The notes under the pieces were generated by a model. That model saw nothing but the letters and a program-made list of their open reading frames with translations, was not told where the DNA came from and searched no databases. Shown one piece after another: positions 9,828-19,063 of a DNA stretch of 61,378 nucleotides. A program made the position numbers and the translations under genes. Positions within the stretch are counted from its first letter, which is position 1. Each line of letters opens with the position of its first letter. The DNA lies in contig CAACVY010000001.1 of assembly GCA_900661335.1 (NCBI GenBank), forward strand, positions 1-61,378, given 5' to 3'. Source of the DNA: an uncultured bacterium (lineage in GTDB: Bacteria > Verrucomicrobiota > Kiritimatiellia > PWTM01).

Positions 9828-10993
9828 GCTCGTTCGTACACCCGTTTGTGCTGGCTCATGCCCGCCAAACGGAATGGCCCCGTGCGGTACTGGGCGAACA
9901 CATACTCGCCGCCATCGCGGGGCATCGACAGTGTCACTATATCCTCATATTGCTGGTAGTCCAATTCGACGCGTTCCGCCAAGCGTCGCGCGTGAGCCTC
10001 CGACCACAGCGCCGCCCGGTACCCAGGCTGGACGACGCCGCTAAACCACTCGGCCGTGCATCCCGATCCGTAACTGAATAGGCCGATCCGATCCCCCGAG
10101 AGGTCGTCTGGACATGTATCGAACAACGCCGTGAGGGACTCGTACAGCGATGCCGCATATGTATTCCCCGTTTGACGGTTGTACGCGAGACCATACGAGA
10201 TCCGTCGAGCAGTTTCCTCGGCGGACCAAGCCGGCCATCCCGCTTGGCGGTGAAGCTGCTGGAGCCCTTTTTCTACGATCCGGGTAAACGGCAAGTGGCA
10301 GCATAGCCGCTGAAGGTGGTCCCATTGGAGGCCCGATGCGTCACGGTAGCGCTTCCAGCATTCCACCATGGCATTCAAGTAGACCCGGGTCGAGTATGGC
10401 CCATCCACCAAGGCTTCTTCACGATAGTTGGGTCGCCAGAAGTCCATGACGTCGTCCGCGTAGGTTCCCCGCCAGGGATCGAGGGCGAGCAGCCGCGGCT
10501 GGGCGCAGACACGCATGGCCACCGCCCCGGCGCCTTGCGTGGGCTCGCCAGGGCTACGCAGGTCATACCGCGCAATGTCGGCCGCGATGATCAACACCGC
10601 CCGTCCTGGGTGCGCCGCGACCCACGCGCACGCAAACTGTAAGGCTGCGGTGCCAGAATAGCAGGCCTGCTTGAGCTCCACGGCTGTGCACCGTTCAGGC
10701 AATTCAAGCAGACCATGCACGAACATGGCGGCGGCCTTCGATTGATCTACGCCGGTTTCAGTAGCGAAGAGAAGCCAGTCAAGATCTTCCACGCCATCCG
10801 CTTCGACAATTGGAAGCGCAGCGTTGGCGCCCATGGTCACGACGTCTTCATCGGGCGGTGCCACCGCCATGCGCTCTTGCCCTAAGCCGACGCGGTACTT
10901 GTTCGGGTCTACTTGGCGTACCGCGGCCAGCTTGGCAAGGTCGAGGTAGTAGGCCGGGCAGTAAAAACTCAGCCGATCGATCCCCACTTTCAC
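9824..10993 (-). CDS. mvaS: Hydroxymethylglutaryl-CoA synthase
   Basis: HMG-CoA synthase joins acetyl-CoA and acetoacetyl-CoA. The 389-residue product has Glu79 in FATETG, the nucleophile Cys111 in KQACYSG and a C-C-H-L-P-F histidine motif. The Glu and Cys positions match those I recall for bacterial MvaS enzymes. The track's 601-aa ORF is too long. I use the GTG at 10993, which gives VKVGIDRLSFYCPAYYLDL, the family N-terminus, and has GGAGG 7 nt upstream. The GTG overlaps the fni stop (GTGA), and the gene's own stop overlaps mvk, so translation is probably coupled. Confidence 0.94.
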   Translation of the reverse strand: MKVGIDRLSFYCPAYYLDLAKLAAVRQVDPNKYRVGLGQERMAVAPPDEDVVTMGANAALPIVEADGVEDLDWLLFATETGVDQSKAAAMFVHGLLELPERCTAVELKQACYSGTAALQFACAWVAAHPGRAVLIIAADIARYDLRSPGEPTQGAGAVAMRVCAQPRLLALDPWRGTYADDVMDFWRPNYREEALVDGPYSTRVYLNAMVECWKRYRDASGLQWDHLQRLCCHLPFTRIVEKGLQQLHRQAGWPAWSAEETARRISYGLAYNRQTGNTYAASLYESLTALFDTCPDDLSGDRIGLFSYGSGCTAEWFSGVVQPGYRAALWSEAHARRLAERVELDYQQYEDIVTLSMPRDGGEYVFAQYRTGPFRLAGMSQHKRVYERA

Positions 10994-12078
10994 GTTCCGT
11001 CCTCCAGTTCCCGGGGAAGAAGCAAATCGGTCCGTCCGATGAGTTCTCGAGCACTCCGAAGACCCGTCAACCACAGGGCCACTCGGAACTCGTGCTCGAA
11101 TTGACGGATCAGCTCCACAACGCGCTCTGTAGATTCCATCGCGGGGGCCAAGAAGGGCCGCGCCACGCCTACCAACGAGGCTCCCAACGCCATCGCTTTG
11201 ACCATGTCCAGCCCCGAACGAATGCCCCCGGAAGCGATGAGCGTCATGCCGCGCTCGCGAAACGGAGCCAACGCCCGTAACGCAATCGGTGTGGGCACCC
11301 CCCAGTCCTGAAAGGTCTGCCCTAGGTCGTCGCCGACGCCCGCGGCACGCCGGCGATGGCCTTCGATCCGGCTCCATGAGGTGCCCCCCGCGCCCGCCAC
11401 GTCCAAAATACGAATTCCAGCGGTCCAAAGCGCCTGGGCGTCGGCGGGCGAGACGCCTGCGCCCACCTCTTTGACCACCACCGGCACGGGCAACTGCGCG
11501 GCGATGGCCCCGATCTTTTGCACTAGGCCTCCAAATCGAGTTTGTCCTTCGGGCTGAACCGCCTCTTGCAAAGGATTGCAGTGCAAGATCAAGGCGTCGG
11601 CGCGAAGGTGTTCCACGGCTCGCCGACACTGTTCGAGGCCATAGCCATAATTGAGCTGCACCGCGCCCAAGTTAGACAAGAGTACGGTCGAGGGTGCCAG
11701 CGGCCGCAAATCGAAACTGGCCGCCGTTTCCGGGTGCTCGATCATCACGCGCTGGGAGCCCACCCCCATCGCGACGCGACACAACTCGGCGGCTCGCGCC
11801 AAGTTGTGGTTGATCCGTTGCAACCGTTCGCCTCGCCCGCCGGTCATGGAGGAGATGAGCAAGGGAAGAGCGAGGGTGCGTCCTAAGAACTCGATCGAGG
11901 TGTCCACGTCCTCAAGGTCATACTCCGGAAGCGCTCGGTGCCAAAGTTGAATGCGATCGAAGTACCGGCGGTTTCGATCCGCCTCGGCATCGCGGAGAAT
12001 GATCTCGATGGCTTGTTCTTTTCGGTGTGGCCCGGAGGGGTCCGATGGAATCGGACCTGACGAGTTCCGTGCGTTCAT
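10990..12078 (-). CDS. fni: Type 2 isopentenyl-diphosphate delta-isomerase (FMN-dependent)
   Basis: This flavoenzyme interconverts isopentenyl and dimethylallyl diphosphate. From the ATG at 12078 it has 362 residues, typical for type 2 IDI. It shows the RKEQAIEI N-terminal region, the LPLLISSMTGG segment, SNLGAVQ, HCNPLQEAVQPEG and the VVVKEVGAG FMN-binding strand, then the LIASGGIRSG phosphate-binding loop. The ORF extends upstream, but the chosen ATG overlaps the HMG-CoA reductase stop (ATGA), continuing the pattern in this operon. Lactate dehydrogenase-type flavoproteins are the nearest alternative, but the motifs clearly fit IDI-2. Confidence 0.94.
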   Translation of the reverse strand: MNARNSSGPIPSDPSGPHRKEQAIEIILRDAEADRNRRYFDRIQLWHRALPEYDLEDVDTSIEFLGRTLALPLLISSMTGGRGERLQRINHNLARAAELCRVAMGVGSQRVMIEHPETAASFDLRPLAPSTVLLSNLGAVQLNYGYGLEQCRRAVEHLRADALILHCNPLQEAVQPEGQTRFGGLVQKIGAIAAQLPVPVVVKEVGAGVSPADAQALWTAGIRILDVAGAGGTSWSRIEGHRRRAAGVGDDLGQTFQDWGVPTPIALRALAPFRERGMTLIASGGIRSGLDMVKAMALGASLVGVARPFLAPAMESTERVVELIRQFEHEFRVALWLTGLRSARELIGRTDLLLPRELEDGT

Positions 12079-13187
12079 TCCGAAGTCTCCGAGTCGGTAC
12101 CGGCTCGCTCCAAACGCAGGTGGGCTCGGACGAGTTCTCCCGGATTGGTCAGCGCCGCCAAGAGCGACAACTCGCCGCACAAGACAACGGCCGCGGCGAT
12201 CATGGCGAGTCGCTGAGCGGCTCGTCCCGGTTCTGAACTTGCCGCGCAACCTAGCAGTTGAAGATGCTTGCGGACCCATGGAAGGGCCTTCCCGGCGCCG
12301 ACGGTTCCCACCACCAAGTTCGGAAGCGTCACAGAAAAGTACAGCGTGTCCGACTGCGCCTCGGCCCACGTCGTTCCTTGCGATCCTTCGACGATGTTAG
12401 CCGCGTCTTGCCCGGTGGCTAGGTAGAGAGCCAGCAGCATGTTGGCAAAGTGAGCATTGGCGGACCGCAGTGAGCCGGCCAACGAGGACCCGAGAAGGTT
12501 TTTGCGCACGTTCAACTCCTCGATGGCCATGGGACTGGATCGGAGAATTCGACGGCAGACGGACGAAGGGAGTTCGCATTCTGCGACGACAAAGCGGCCC
12601 CGTCCCAACAGCCCGTTCACGGCCGAGACTTTTTTGTCCGTGCAGTAGTTGGCGGAGACCGACACGGCGCGTAGCTGCGGCCATTCGCGGACCATCCAGT
12701 CCAACACTTGTTGGGCCGCGCGTGTGACCATGTTGTGACCGGCGGCGTCGCCCGTCCAAAGTTCCAGCCGTACGAAAAGAAGCCGACCGCAGACTTCCCA
12801 GTGCAGGCGTTGGAATCGTGCAAAGCGACTGCCGGTCGTCGCCACTTGGGCGAGGTCGGCTTCGCGGGCTTGAAGAGCCGCGCCGATCCGCGCCGCTTCG
12901 AGGGCCGAGGGGGCTTCCAACAGCACGGAGCGGGTCATGCCTTCGCGAACCACGGCGACGCGAATACCGCCGGCCTCCCGTGTGGCCCGGGCGCCTCGAG
13001 CCACGGACGGCCACAGTGGGGTTTCCAGGGTCGCCAGGGGGACCCACACCTCTGCAGGTGCGTCCACGCCGATTAGCCGCACAGGACCCACCACCCGGAC
13101 CGGGAAGGGGATCGTGTGCGACCGGCCTCCAGGGACGGTGTGCGATGTTCGATCAGTCGGTGGCGCGGTCATTCGTTTGGCGTCCAT
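12075..13187 (-). CDS. hmgA: Hydroxymethylglutaryl-CoA reductase, class I-like
   Basis: This enzyme reduces HMG-CoA to mevalonate, the committed step of the pathway. Class I motifs are visible: NYCTDKK with the catalytic Lys, GLLGRGR, NVRKNLLGSSLAGS, NAHFANMLLALYLATGQD with the catalytic Asp, GTVGAGKALP and GELSLLAAL. A C-terminal histidine in VRAHLRL probably donates a proton. The usual TTEG glutamate motif is replaced by LETPLWPS, keeping Glu. The start is uncertain: ATG at 13187 (370 aa) or 13172, neither with a clear ribosome-binding site; the track's 13364 overlaps the divergent gene and its promoter. It is the first gene of the mevalonate operon. Confidence 0.92.
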   Translation of the reverse strand: MDAKRMTAPPTDRTSHTVPGGRSHTIPFPVRVVGPVRLIGVDAPAEVWVPLATLETPLWPSVARGARATREAGGIRVAVVREGMTRSVLLEAPSALEAARIGAALQAREADLAQVATTGSRFARFQRLHWEVCGRLLFVRLELWTGDAAGHNMVTRAAQQVLDWMVREWPQLRAVSVSANYCTDKKVSAVNGLLGRGRFVVAECELPSSVCRRILRSSPMAIEELNVRKNLLGSSLAGSLRSANAHFANMLLALYLATGQDAANIVEGSQGTTWAEAQSDTLYFSVTLPNLVVGTVGAGKALPWVRKHLQLLGCAASSEPGRAAQRLAMIAAAVVLCGELSLLAALTNPGELVRAHLRLERAGTDSETSE

Positions 13188-13259
13188 ATTACGTGAAAGC
13201 TGGCCGGTGCGCCAGGCATACCCACTGGGGACGGTGCGCGGTTTGGGAGATGGTTTTGC

Positions 13260-13288
13260 TTGGCTTCTCCGTGAGGACTTGCTAGACT
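13260..13288 (+). promoter_or_regulatory. Promoter of the TIM-barrel isomerase gene
   Basis: TTGGCT (13260-13265), a 17-bp spacer and TAGACT (13283-13288), preceded by an extended -10 TG-C, lie 51 bp upstream of the gene. The transcript leader would start with a GGACGG-TAAAT-CCGTCC hairpin (13297-13313). Confidence 0.6.
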
Positions 13289-13338
13289 GCCGGCTCGGAC
13301 GGTAAATCCGTCCCATAAACAAGAAAGGAGTGATCCAT

Positions 13339-14331
13339 ATGGCGAGGCCAGTAACACTGTTCACCGGTCAGTGGGCGGATCTTCCGCTGGAAACGATGTG
13401 CCAAAAGGCAAAAGACTTCGGGTACGACGGCCTGGAGCTTGCCTGTTGGGGGGACCATTTCGAGGTCGCAAAAGCCAACGCGGCCTATTGCAAAGCCAAG
13501 CGCGAATTGTTGGCGAGATACGGACTGAAGGTGTACGCGATTTCCAGCCACCTGGTGGGTCAAGCGGTGTGCGACCGTATCGACGAGCGCCACAAGGGCA
13601 TTCTGCCGGACTACGTGTGGGGCGATGGGGACCCTGAAGGTGTTCGTCGCCGCGCGGCGAAGGAAATGATCGCCACGGCAAAGGCCGCCGCCGCATTGGG
13701 TGTACAGGTGGTCAATGGATTCACCGGTTCCTCGATCTGGCATCTGCTTTATGCGTTCCCGCCGACGCCGCAGTCCATGATCGACGAGGGATATGCCGAC
13801 TTCGCTCGGCGCTGGAAACCTATCCTCGATGCTTTCCAGAAAGCCGGTGTGAAGTTCGCGCTGGAAGTTCACCCGACCGAAATCGCCTTTGACATCGTCA
13901 GCGCAGAACGCGCGCTCAAGGCCGTGGACAACCATCCTGCGTTTGGCTTCAACTTCGATCCCAGCCACCTAGCATACCAAGGCGTGGACTACGTCGAGTT
14001 CATTCGGCGGTTCCGAGATCGCATTTTCCACGTTCACATGAAAGACGTGGGAGTCGCGAAAACGCCTCGGCTGAGCGGCGTGTTTGGCGGTCACCTGCCG
14101 TTCGGCGATCCTCGCAGGTACTGGGACTTCCGTAGCCTGGGGCGCGGCAGCGTGGACTTCGAGGCCATCATCCGCGCGTTGAACGAGATCAACTATCGTG
14201 GTCCGTTATCGGTGGAGTGGGAAGACTCCGGAATGGACCGCGAGCACGGCGCGCGGGAGGCTTGCCAGTTCGTCCGCCGTTTGGATTTCGAGCCTTCGGC
14301 CGTTGCGTTCGACGCTGCATTCGAGCGCTAA
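13339..14331 (+). CDS. Sugar phosphate isomerase/epimerase (xylose isomerase-like TIM barrel)
   Basis: A 330-residue cytosolic protein of the AP-endonuclease-2/xylose-isomerase-like superfamily, which isomerises or epimerises sugars and related polyols with a divalent metal. Likely metal ligands sit in conserved strands: Glu176 (FALEVHP), Asp207 (FNFDPSH), a His in FHVHMKD and a Glu in SVEWEDSG. The substrate cannot be told. The start is ATG 13339, with AAAGGAG 8 nt upstream; the track's GTG at 13330 overlaps that site. It is monocistronic, with its own promoter and a strong terminator, divergent from the mevalonate operon. Confidence 0.87.
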   Translation: MARPVTLFTGQWADLPLETMCQKAKDFGYDGLELACWGDHFEVAKANAAYCKAKRELLARYGLKVYAISSHLVGQAVCDRIDERHKGILPDYVWGDGDPEGVRRRAAKEMIATAKAAAALGVQVVNGFTGSSIWHLLYAFPPTPQSMIDEGYADFARRWKPILDAFQKAGVKFALEVHPTEIAFDIVSAERALKAVDNHPAFGFNFDPSHLAYQGVDYVEFIRRFRDRIFHVHMKDVGVAKTPRLSGVFGGHLPFGDPRRYWDFRSLGRGSVDFEAIIRALNEINYRGPLSVEWEDSGMDREHGAREACQFVRRLDFEPSAVAFDAAFER

Positions 14332-14632
14332 GCGAAACGCGTAGCCCGTCCGCGAGCTCGTTGGACGGGATGTGCACCGCCGGCGCACCTACGGTGGGTT
14401 CGCCGGCGGTAGCTTTTTTCGGGGGTTCGCATGGCCCATGCCGTGGTGCTCGAGTGCGGGTCTGGGTGTGATTCCATTTCATCATGATCTAACCACCGGT
14501 CGGTGTCGCGACGGCCAGGCACGGGTCCAGGAGGGCATATCGGTGCGATTTCCTAACCGGGCCGAACCCGTGTGGCGCGACGTCCCGAATAAGCCCTGCG
14601 AACCCGCAGGGGCGAAGGCGGCTCCGCTGGTT
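14332..14632. other. Intergenic region between TIM-barrel gene and aguA
   Basis: This 301-bp stretch between convergent genes contains the two tandem hairpins and the T-run described as the terminator. The remaining ~210 bp contains no ORF or motif that I can support. Confidence 0.5.
14376..14419 (+). terminator. Rho-independent terminator of the TIM-barrel gene
   Basis: A perfect 10-bp stem ACCGCCGGCG/CGCCGGCGGT (14376-14385, 14401-14410) is followed by AGC and six T. The loop contains a small CACC/GGTG helix. A second hairpin CCCGTCC/GGACGGG (14345-14369) lies just upstream. Confidence 0.85.
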
Positions 14633-15727
14633 TCAAGTGGCGGCGGTGGGCTCGGCGCCAAGGGAAGTGAGGCGCGGCTGTTCGTGCGTCAGGCAGTGGA
14701 CCGACCCAAGCCCAAGAAGGAGATCCACCGCATGGATCCCCACCACCGTGCGGTCCGGGAACAGGTCGGCCAAGATTCCAAGCGCGAGCCGGTCATGGGG
14801 ATCGTTGAACGTGGGCACGAGCACCACGTGGTTGGCAATGTAGAAGTTGAGGTAGCTGGCAGGAAGTCGCCGCCCTCGAAAAGTGAGCGGTTCGGGCATC
14901 GGGATGGGTACGAGCGTGGGTCGCTCTCCATTTTCCAGGCGCATGCTCTGCAACCGTTCCAGATTCTCTTTTAGCCTCGCGTGGTTCTCATCGTGGGGGC
15001 GATGTTCGATGGCATAGACGATGGTGGTCGGGTTCACGAAGCGGCAGACGTCGTCCACATGCCCATGAGTATCATCGTCGCCGACGAGTCCTCGGGCCAG
15101 CCACACCACGTTGGAAGCCCCCAGCCATTTCGCGAAAACGGCTTGGTAGTCCTCTCGGGTGAAGCCAGGATTGCGCACTTGGATGTGTTCGTCCAGCAAG
15201 CACTCTTCGGTGACCAGAACGGTGCCGCGGCCGTTGACATCGAACGCTCCGCCTTCGAGCACGACACGACGGCCGCGATGCATGGGTTCTATGCGGACCA
15301 GGCCGAGCAGCTCGGCCACGTGGCGTGCGATCTCCGCATCGTTGTGCCAATCGGGATATTTGGCCCATGCGTTGAAGGCAAAGTGCAGAACGACGGGACG
15401 AGGCTGTCCGATGGCCTCCGCGAAGATGGGACCGGCATCGCGAGTCCAGCTTCGATCGCTCGGAATTCGGTAAAACTCTACATGATGCAAGGGCGCACCG
15501 CTGGCGTCCAAGATTGCCCGTACGACCCGTTCATGTTGCGGCGAACTGACGATGATGCGAACTAGTTCTCCCGTGGACGCCGGGCGGCGGACCATGTCGG
15601 CAAAATCCCACTGCACCGCCGCGAGCTTCCCCGGCCAGTCCTTACGGCTGTGGGGCCAACAGAGCCAGGTCGCTTCGTGGGGTTCCCATTCCGCGGGGTG
15701 ACGGAACCGTGGGAGATCGGCGCTCAT
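14633..15727 (-). CDS. aguA: Agmatine deiminase / peptidyl-arginine deiminase family protein
   Basis: Agmatine deiminase hydrolyses agmatine to N-carbamoylputrescine and ammonia in polyamine synthesis or agmatine catabolism. The 364-residue protein has the family hallmarks: EWEPHEATWLCWPH near the N-terminus, SDRSWTRDAGP, VLEGGAFDVNG, GDDDTHGHVDDVCRF and the C-terminal catalytic Cys in GSVHCLTHEQP. No partner genes for putrescine synthesis (aguB, speA) are nearby. It starts 16 bp after a small membrane-protein gene that follows leuS, so it may be read with leuS. Porphyromonas-type peptidyl-arginine deiminases share the fold, but there is no signal peptide, favouring a cytosolic agmatine role. 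Confidence 0.9.
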   Translation of the reverse strand: MSADLPRFRHPAEWEPHEATWLCWPHSRKDWPGKLAAVQWDFADMVRRPASTGELVRIIVSSPQHERVVRAILDASGAPLHHVEFYRIPSDRSWTRDAGPIFAEAIGQPRPVVLHFAFNAWAKYPDWHNDAEIARHVAELLGLVRIEPMHRGRRVVLEGGAFDVNGRGTVLVTEECLLDEHIQVRNPGFTREDYQAVFAKWLGASNVVWLARGLVGDDDTHGHVDDVCRFVNPTTIVYAIEHRPHDENHARLKENLERLQSMRLENGERPTLVPIPMPEPLTFRGRRLPASYLNFYIANHVVLVPTFNDPHDRLALGILADLFPDRTVVGIHAVDLLLGLGSVHCLTHEQPRLTSLGAEPTAAT

Positions 15728-15743
15728 GTTGGGTGCGCTGGTT

Positions 15744-15956
15744 TTAAGGCCCCGGGCTTGAACTCGGCCCTGGCGCGGCCGGAGGTGGTAGTGGTTCTAT
15801 CGGCCTGTAGCGCAGGTGCCACGCCCGGACGGCAAGTCCGACCAGCGCCAAAAAGAGTATCCGGCGCAGCCAGCGACGTTCGTCCGGGGTGAGCACAAAC
15901 CACGAGCGGAGAACGGTGCTCGCTGGGCTGGAACTCCATGAACCGCGCGGCTTCAT
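15744..15956 (-). CDS. Small single-pass membrane protein, unknown function
   Basis: A 70-residue ORF between leuS (7 bp upstream) and aguA (16 bp downstream) on the same strand. A hydrophilic N-terminus containing LTPDERRWLRR precedes one membrane span (ILFLALVGLAVRAW) and a Pro-rich tail. The start ATG closely follows a GGGGAA. The TPDERR-then-hydrophobic pattern recalls the N-terminal anchor of ComEA-like helix-hairpin-helix proteins in PVC bacteria, but no HhH domain is present, so it may be a remnant or an independent small protein. Its placement argues for a real gene; the function is unknown. Confidence 0.5.
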   Translation of the reverse strand: MKPRGSWSSSPASTVLRSWFVLTPDERRWLRRILFLALVGLAVRAWHLRYRPIEPLPPPAAPGPSSSPGP

Positions 15957-15963
15957 TTCCCCA

Positions 15964-18471
15964 TCAATTCGTGGCGATGTTCACCAGCCGCCCCGGTACG
16001 ACCACTACTTTGCGAACCTGCCGGCCTTCAAGCCATCGGGTCACGTTGGGATCCTTCATGGCCATCGCCTCGATTTCCATGTGCGAGGCACTGGCGGGCA
16101 CGCGGATCCGCCCGCGCACGCGCCCGTTGACTTGTACGGCGAGTTCGTGCTCGTCTCGAACCAACGCCTCCGGCCGTGCCACCGGCCATCCCGATTTCAG
16201 GATGCTTTGCTCGTGTCCCAGCTCTCTCCAGAGTTCCTCGGCGATGTGTGGTGCGAACGGGCCAAGGAGCCGGACGATGGTTTCGAACATTTCTCGATAG
16301 GCCGCTCGACGAGGTGCGGGCGAGTCAGCCGAGATCGGCAGCCGCTCCACCGCATTGAATAGCTCCATGATGGCCGCGATGGCGGTGTTGAAATGGAACG
16401 ACTCCTCGATGTCACGGGTCACTTTCTGGATCGTTTCGTGCAACTTCCGGTAGACCTCGCGTGCATCAGGTTCCAACGAAGCCGGGTCCACTGGCTCATT
16501 CGGGGCCGAGCGCAGCACGTCTAGGGTTTCGTACCCCCTTCGCCATAAGCGATTCAAGAACCGAAACGCCCCCTCGACCGCAGTGTCGCTCCATTCGGCG
16601 TCTTTTTCGGGCGGTCCGATGAACAGTGTGTACAACCGGAGGGTGTCCGCGCCATACTCACGGATCAACTCGTCCGGGCTCACGACATTGCCTTTGGACT
16701 TCGACATCTTATACAGCTGCCCGTCTTTTTCGCTGCGCTTGCAGATCATGCCCTGGGTGAACAGCGCGGCGAACGGCTCGCGAAACGCCACATACCCCGC
16801 GCGGTGGAGGACTTTGACGATGAACCGGGAGTAGAGTAAGTGAAGGACGGCGTGCTCGATGCCGCCGATGTATTGGTCCACGGGCAGCCATCGATTGACG
16901 TCGTCCGGAATGAACGGTCGGTCTTCTAGTCGCGGATTGATGTAGCGAAGGAAGTACCAGCAGGAGCATAGCCACTGCGCGATCGTGTCGGACTCGCGGC
17001 GCGCGGGGGCACCACACTTCGGACAGGTGGTGGAAAGGAAGCGTTCGTGTCGAGCCAAAGGATTTCCTTGCTCTGACCGAAAATCCACATCGTCGGGCAA
17101 CAGCACCGGAAGTTGCGATTCCGGCACCGGCACGGTCCCACACTGTGGGCAGTAGACGATCGGAATGGGCGCACCCCAGTAGCGCTGGCGGCTGATGAGC
17201 CAGTCGCGGATTTTCCACGTGACGGCGAAGTCACCCACTCCGTGTTCCTTAGCCCATCGGATCATGTCCGGCATCGCTTCGCGATTGCCCCGGCCCGTGA
17301 ACGGACCCGAGTGGACGAGTACGCCGTCGTCGACCCAGGCCGCGGTCATGGTGGTGGGGTCGAGCGGGTGCGCGGGATCCTGAATCACCACGCGGATCGG
17401 AAGCCCATACTTGCGAGCGAATTCGAAGTCACGCTGATCGTGCGCGGGAACGGCCATCACTGCGCCGGTTCCATAGTCCATCACCACGTAGTTGGTAACC
17501 CACAGCGGGACGCGCTCGCCGTTATAGGGGTTGACCACATGGTAGCCGGTGAATACCCCTTCTTTGGGTGCCGTTTCCGCTGTACGCTGCTGGACGCTCA
17601 ACATTTCTTGGCGCTTGGCGAATGCCTCGACCTCGGCACGCCGGGGATGATTCGCCATCAGTTTCTGAACCAGCGGATGTTCCGGGGCAATCGCCATAAA
17701 CGTCACGCCGTAGATCGTGTCCGGCCGTGTCGTGAAGATCGTGCACAGGTCGCCCGTTTCGGCCACTCGGAAGTCAATTCGCGCACCTTCGGAGCGCCCC
17801 AGCCAATTGGCCTGCATCGCGCGGACGCGCTCGGGCCAACGGTCTAACAGCGCCAGGTCGTCGAGCAGCTGCTGTGCGTACTCCGTGATTTTGAAGAACC
17901 ATTGTGTCAACATTCGGCGGGTCACAGGACGGCCGCATCGGTCGCAAGTGCCATCCGATCGAACCTCTTCGTTCGCCAATGTCGTGCAGAATTCGCACCA
18001 ATTGACGGGGGCGTTTTTCCGGTATGCCAGCCCTTGGTGGTACAGGAGCAGGAACAGCCATTGGGTCCACTTGTAGTAGCCAGGGTGGCACGTAGCGATT
18101 TCGCGCGACCAATCGTAGCCCACACCCCAGGAGCGGATTTGTCGCTTCATCTGGGCGATGTTGTTGAGCGTCCATTCCTTCGGGTGCACGCCCCGCTGCT
18201 TCGCCGCGTTTTCCGCGGGCAACCCGAACGCGTCCCAGCCCATGGGAGTGAGGACGCGATAGCCTTGGGTCAGTTTGTATCGTGCGACTGCATCCCCAAT
18301 GATGTAGTTTCGCCCGTGGCCCACATGCAGTGTGCCAGAGGGATAAGGGAACATGACCAGGCAGTAGTACTTCCGGTCCGAGTTGCGGGTGTCCACCCGG
18401 AAAAACCCCTGCTCGTCCCAAAAGGCCTGCCACTTGGGTTCGATTTCGGAAAACGGATATCGTTCGTTCAT
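15964..18471 (-). CDS. leuS: Leucyl-tRNA synthetase
   Basis: This class Ia synthetase charges tRNA-Leu. The 835-residue product contains the HIGH-type motif HVGH (49-52) in [18 protein letters not shown], the CP1 editing domain with [12 protein letters not shown], a zinc-knuckle-like C-P-Q-C / C-P-K-C region, and the KMSKS motif [11 protein letters not shown] before the anticodon-binding domain. I start at ATG 18471 ([15 protein letters not shown]), preceded by AAAGG, because this is the canonical LeuS N-terminus; the track's 18534 is too early. A good promoter lies just upstream. The small membrane-protein gene and aguA follow closely downstream. Confidence 0.97.
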   Translation of the reverse strand: MNERYPFSEIEPKWQAFWDEQGFFRVDTRNSDRKYYCLVMFPYPSGTLHVGHGRNYIIGDAVARYKLTQGYRVLTPMGWDAFGLPAENAAKQRGVHPKEWTLNNIAQMKRQIRSWGVGYDWSREIATCHPGYYKWTQWLFLLLYHQGLAYRKNAPVNWCEFCTTLANEEVRSDGTCDRCGRPVTRRMLTQWFFKITEYAQQLLDDLALLDRWPERVRAMQANWLGRSEGARIDFRVAETGDLCTIFTTRPDTIYGVTFMAIAPEHPLVQKLMANHPRRAEVEAFAKRQEMLSVQQRTAETAPKEGVFTGYHVVNPYNGERVPLWVTNYVVMDYGTGAVMAVPAHDQRDFEFARKYGLPIRVVIQDPAHPLDPTTMTAAWVDDGVLVHSGPFTGRGNREAMPDMIRWAKEHGVGDFAVTWKIRDWLISRQRYWGAPIPIVYCPQCGTVPVPESQLPVLLPDDVDFRSEQGNPLARHERFLSTTCPKCGAPARRESDTIAQWLCSCWYFLRYINPRLEDRPFIPDDVNRWLPVDQYIGGIEHAVLHLLYSRFIVKVLHRAGYVAFREPFAALFTQGMICKRSEKDGQLYKMSKSKGNVVSPDELIREYGADTLRLYTLFIGPPEKDAEWSDTAVEGAFRFLNRLWRRGYETLDVLRSAPNEPVDPASLEPDAREVYRKLHETIQKVTRDIEESFHFNTAIAAIMELFNAVERLPISADSPAPRRAAYREMFETIVRLLGPFAPHIAEELWRELGHEQSILKSGWPVARPEALVRDEHELAVQVNGRVRGRIRVPASASHMEIEAMAMKDPNVTRWLEGRQVRKVVVVPGRLVNIATN

Positions 18472-18499
18472 GTACGACCTTTCTCGAACATTAGAGCCA

Positions 18500-18528
18500 T
18501 TTATACCGGAATCTGACCATTCTGTCGC
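18500..18528 (-). promoter_or_regulatory. Promoter of leuS
   Basis: On the minus strand GCGACA (18523-18528) and TATAAA (18500-18505) are separated by 17 bp, about 30 bp upstream of the leuS ATG. The -10 matches 5 of 6 and the -35 matches 4 of 6. Confidence 0.55.
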
Positions 18529-19063
18529 GCCCAACGGTCGATAGTGAGCCGGTTGCGCTGTTCAGGATGCGGGCTTCAAAAGCTGGTAAGGCCCCAATGC
18601 CGAAAACGGGCTGACCCCGCCCCCCGCTCGAAACCGCCGATTTTCTCACTCTCGATCCGTTCGGTCCCGCAGCACACGCGTATTGTTTAGACCCTCCGCA
18701 TCTGGACGCGGGGAGGCGTTGCGCCGCAGATCGAAACGGCGTGGAGGGTCGGGCTCCACCCCGACCCGATCCGGACGCGGTGGAACGCGTCCCTCCAGGC
18801 TCGAACTGGGCCGGGCGCCTTTCCTGCCCCGCGCTCCCTCGCCTCTCGCCCCAGCCTCCGAGCCTCTCGCGGCTTTGCAGCGCGATCGGTTCTCCGATGG
18901 CTTGCCGCCCCGTTGGAACGGGTCACGCCGGGAAAACAGCCGCGCAAACCGCTGTGGCGTGGCGTCGACGCCAACCGACGGCGCGGGAACTTTTTTTCGA
19001 ACGGCCTGCCAATCGCGCGGGCAATTCGGTCGAGCGGGGTCATCTCCGTACCGGAAAGCTCGA
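18529..19063. other. Gene-poor region between hydG and leuS
   Basis: This 535-bp region holds the palindromic element, other GC-rich stretches and a GGCGTCGACGCC palindrome followed some 20 bp later by a run of seven T (about 18989-18995), which on the plus strand could end transcription. The 232-aa and 276-aa ORFs across it have low-complexity, Arg/Pro-rich translations and overlap hydG antisense, so I do not call them. Confidence 0.45.
18742..18797. repeat. Folded palindromic (REP-like) element with two inner hairpins
   Basis: An outer inverted repeat TGGAGGG/CCCTCCA (18742-18748, 18791-18797) encloses two hairpins: GGGTCGGG-ctcca-(C)CCCGACCC (18746-18767) and GGACGCG-gtggaa-CGCGTCC (18773-18792). 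The inner stems share a few bases with the outer one, so alternative folds compete. Only one copy is in this window; calling it dispersed is inference from its form and from similar GC-rich elements I associate with Kiritimatiellota-type genomes. Confidence 0.55.
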
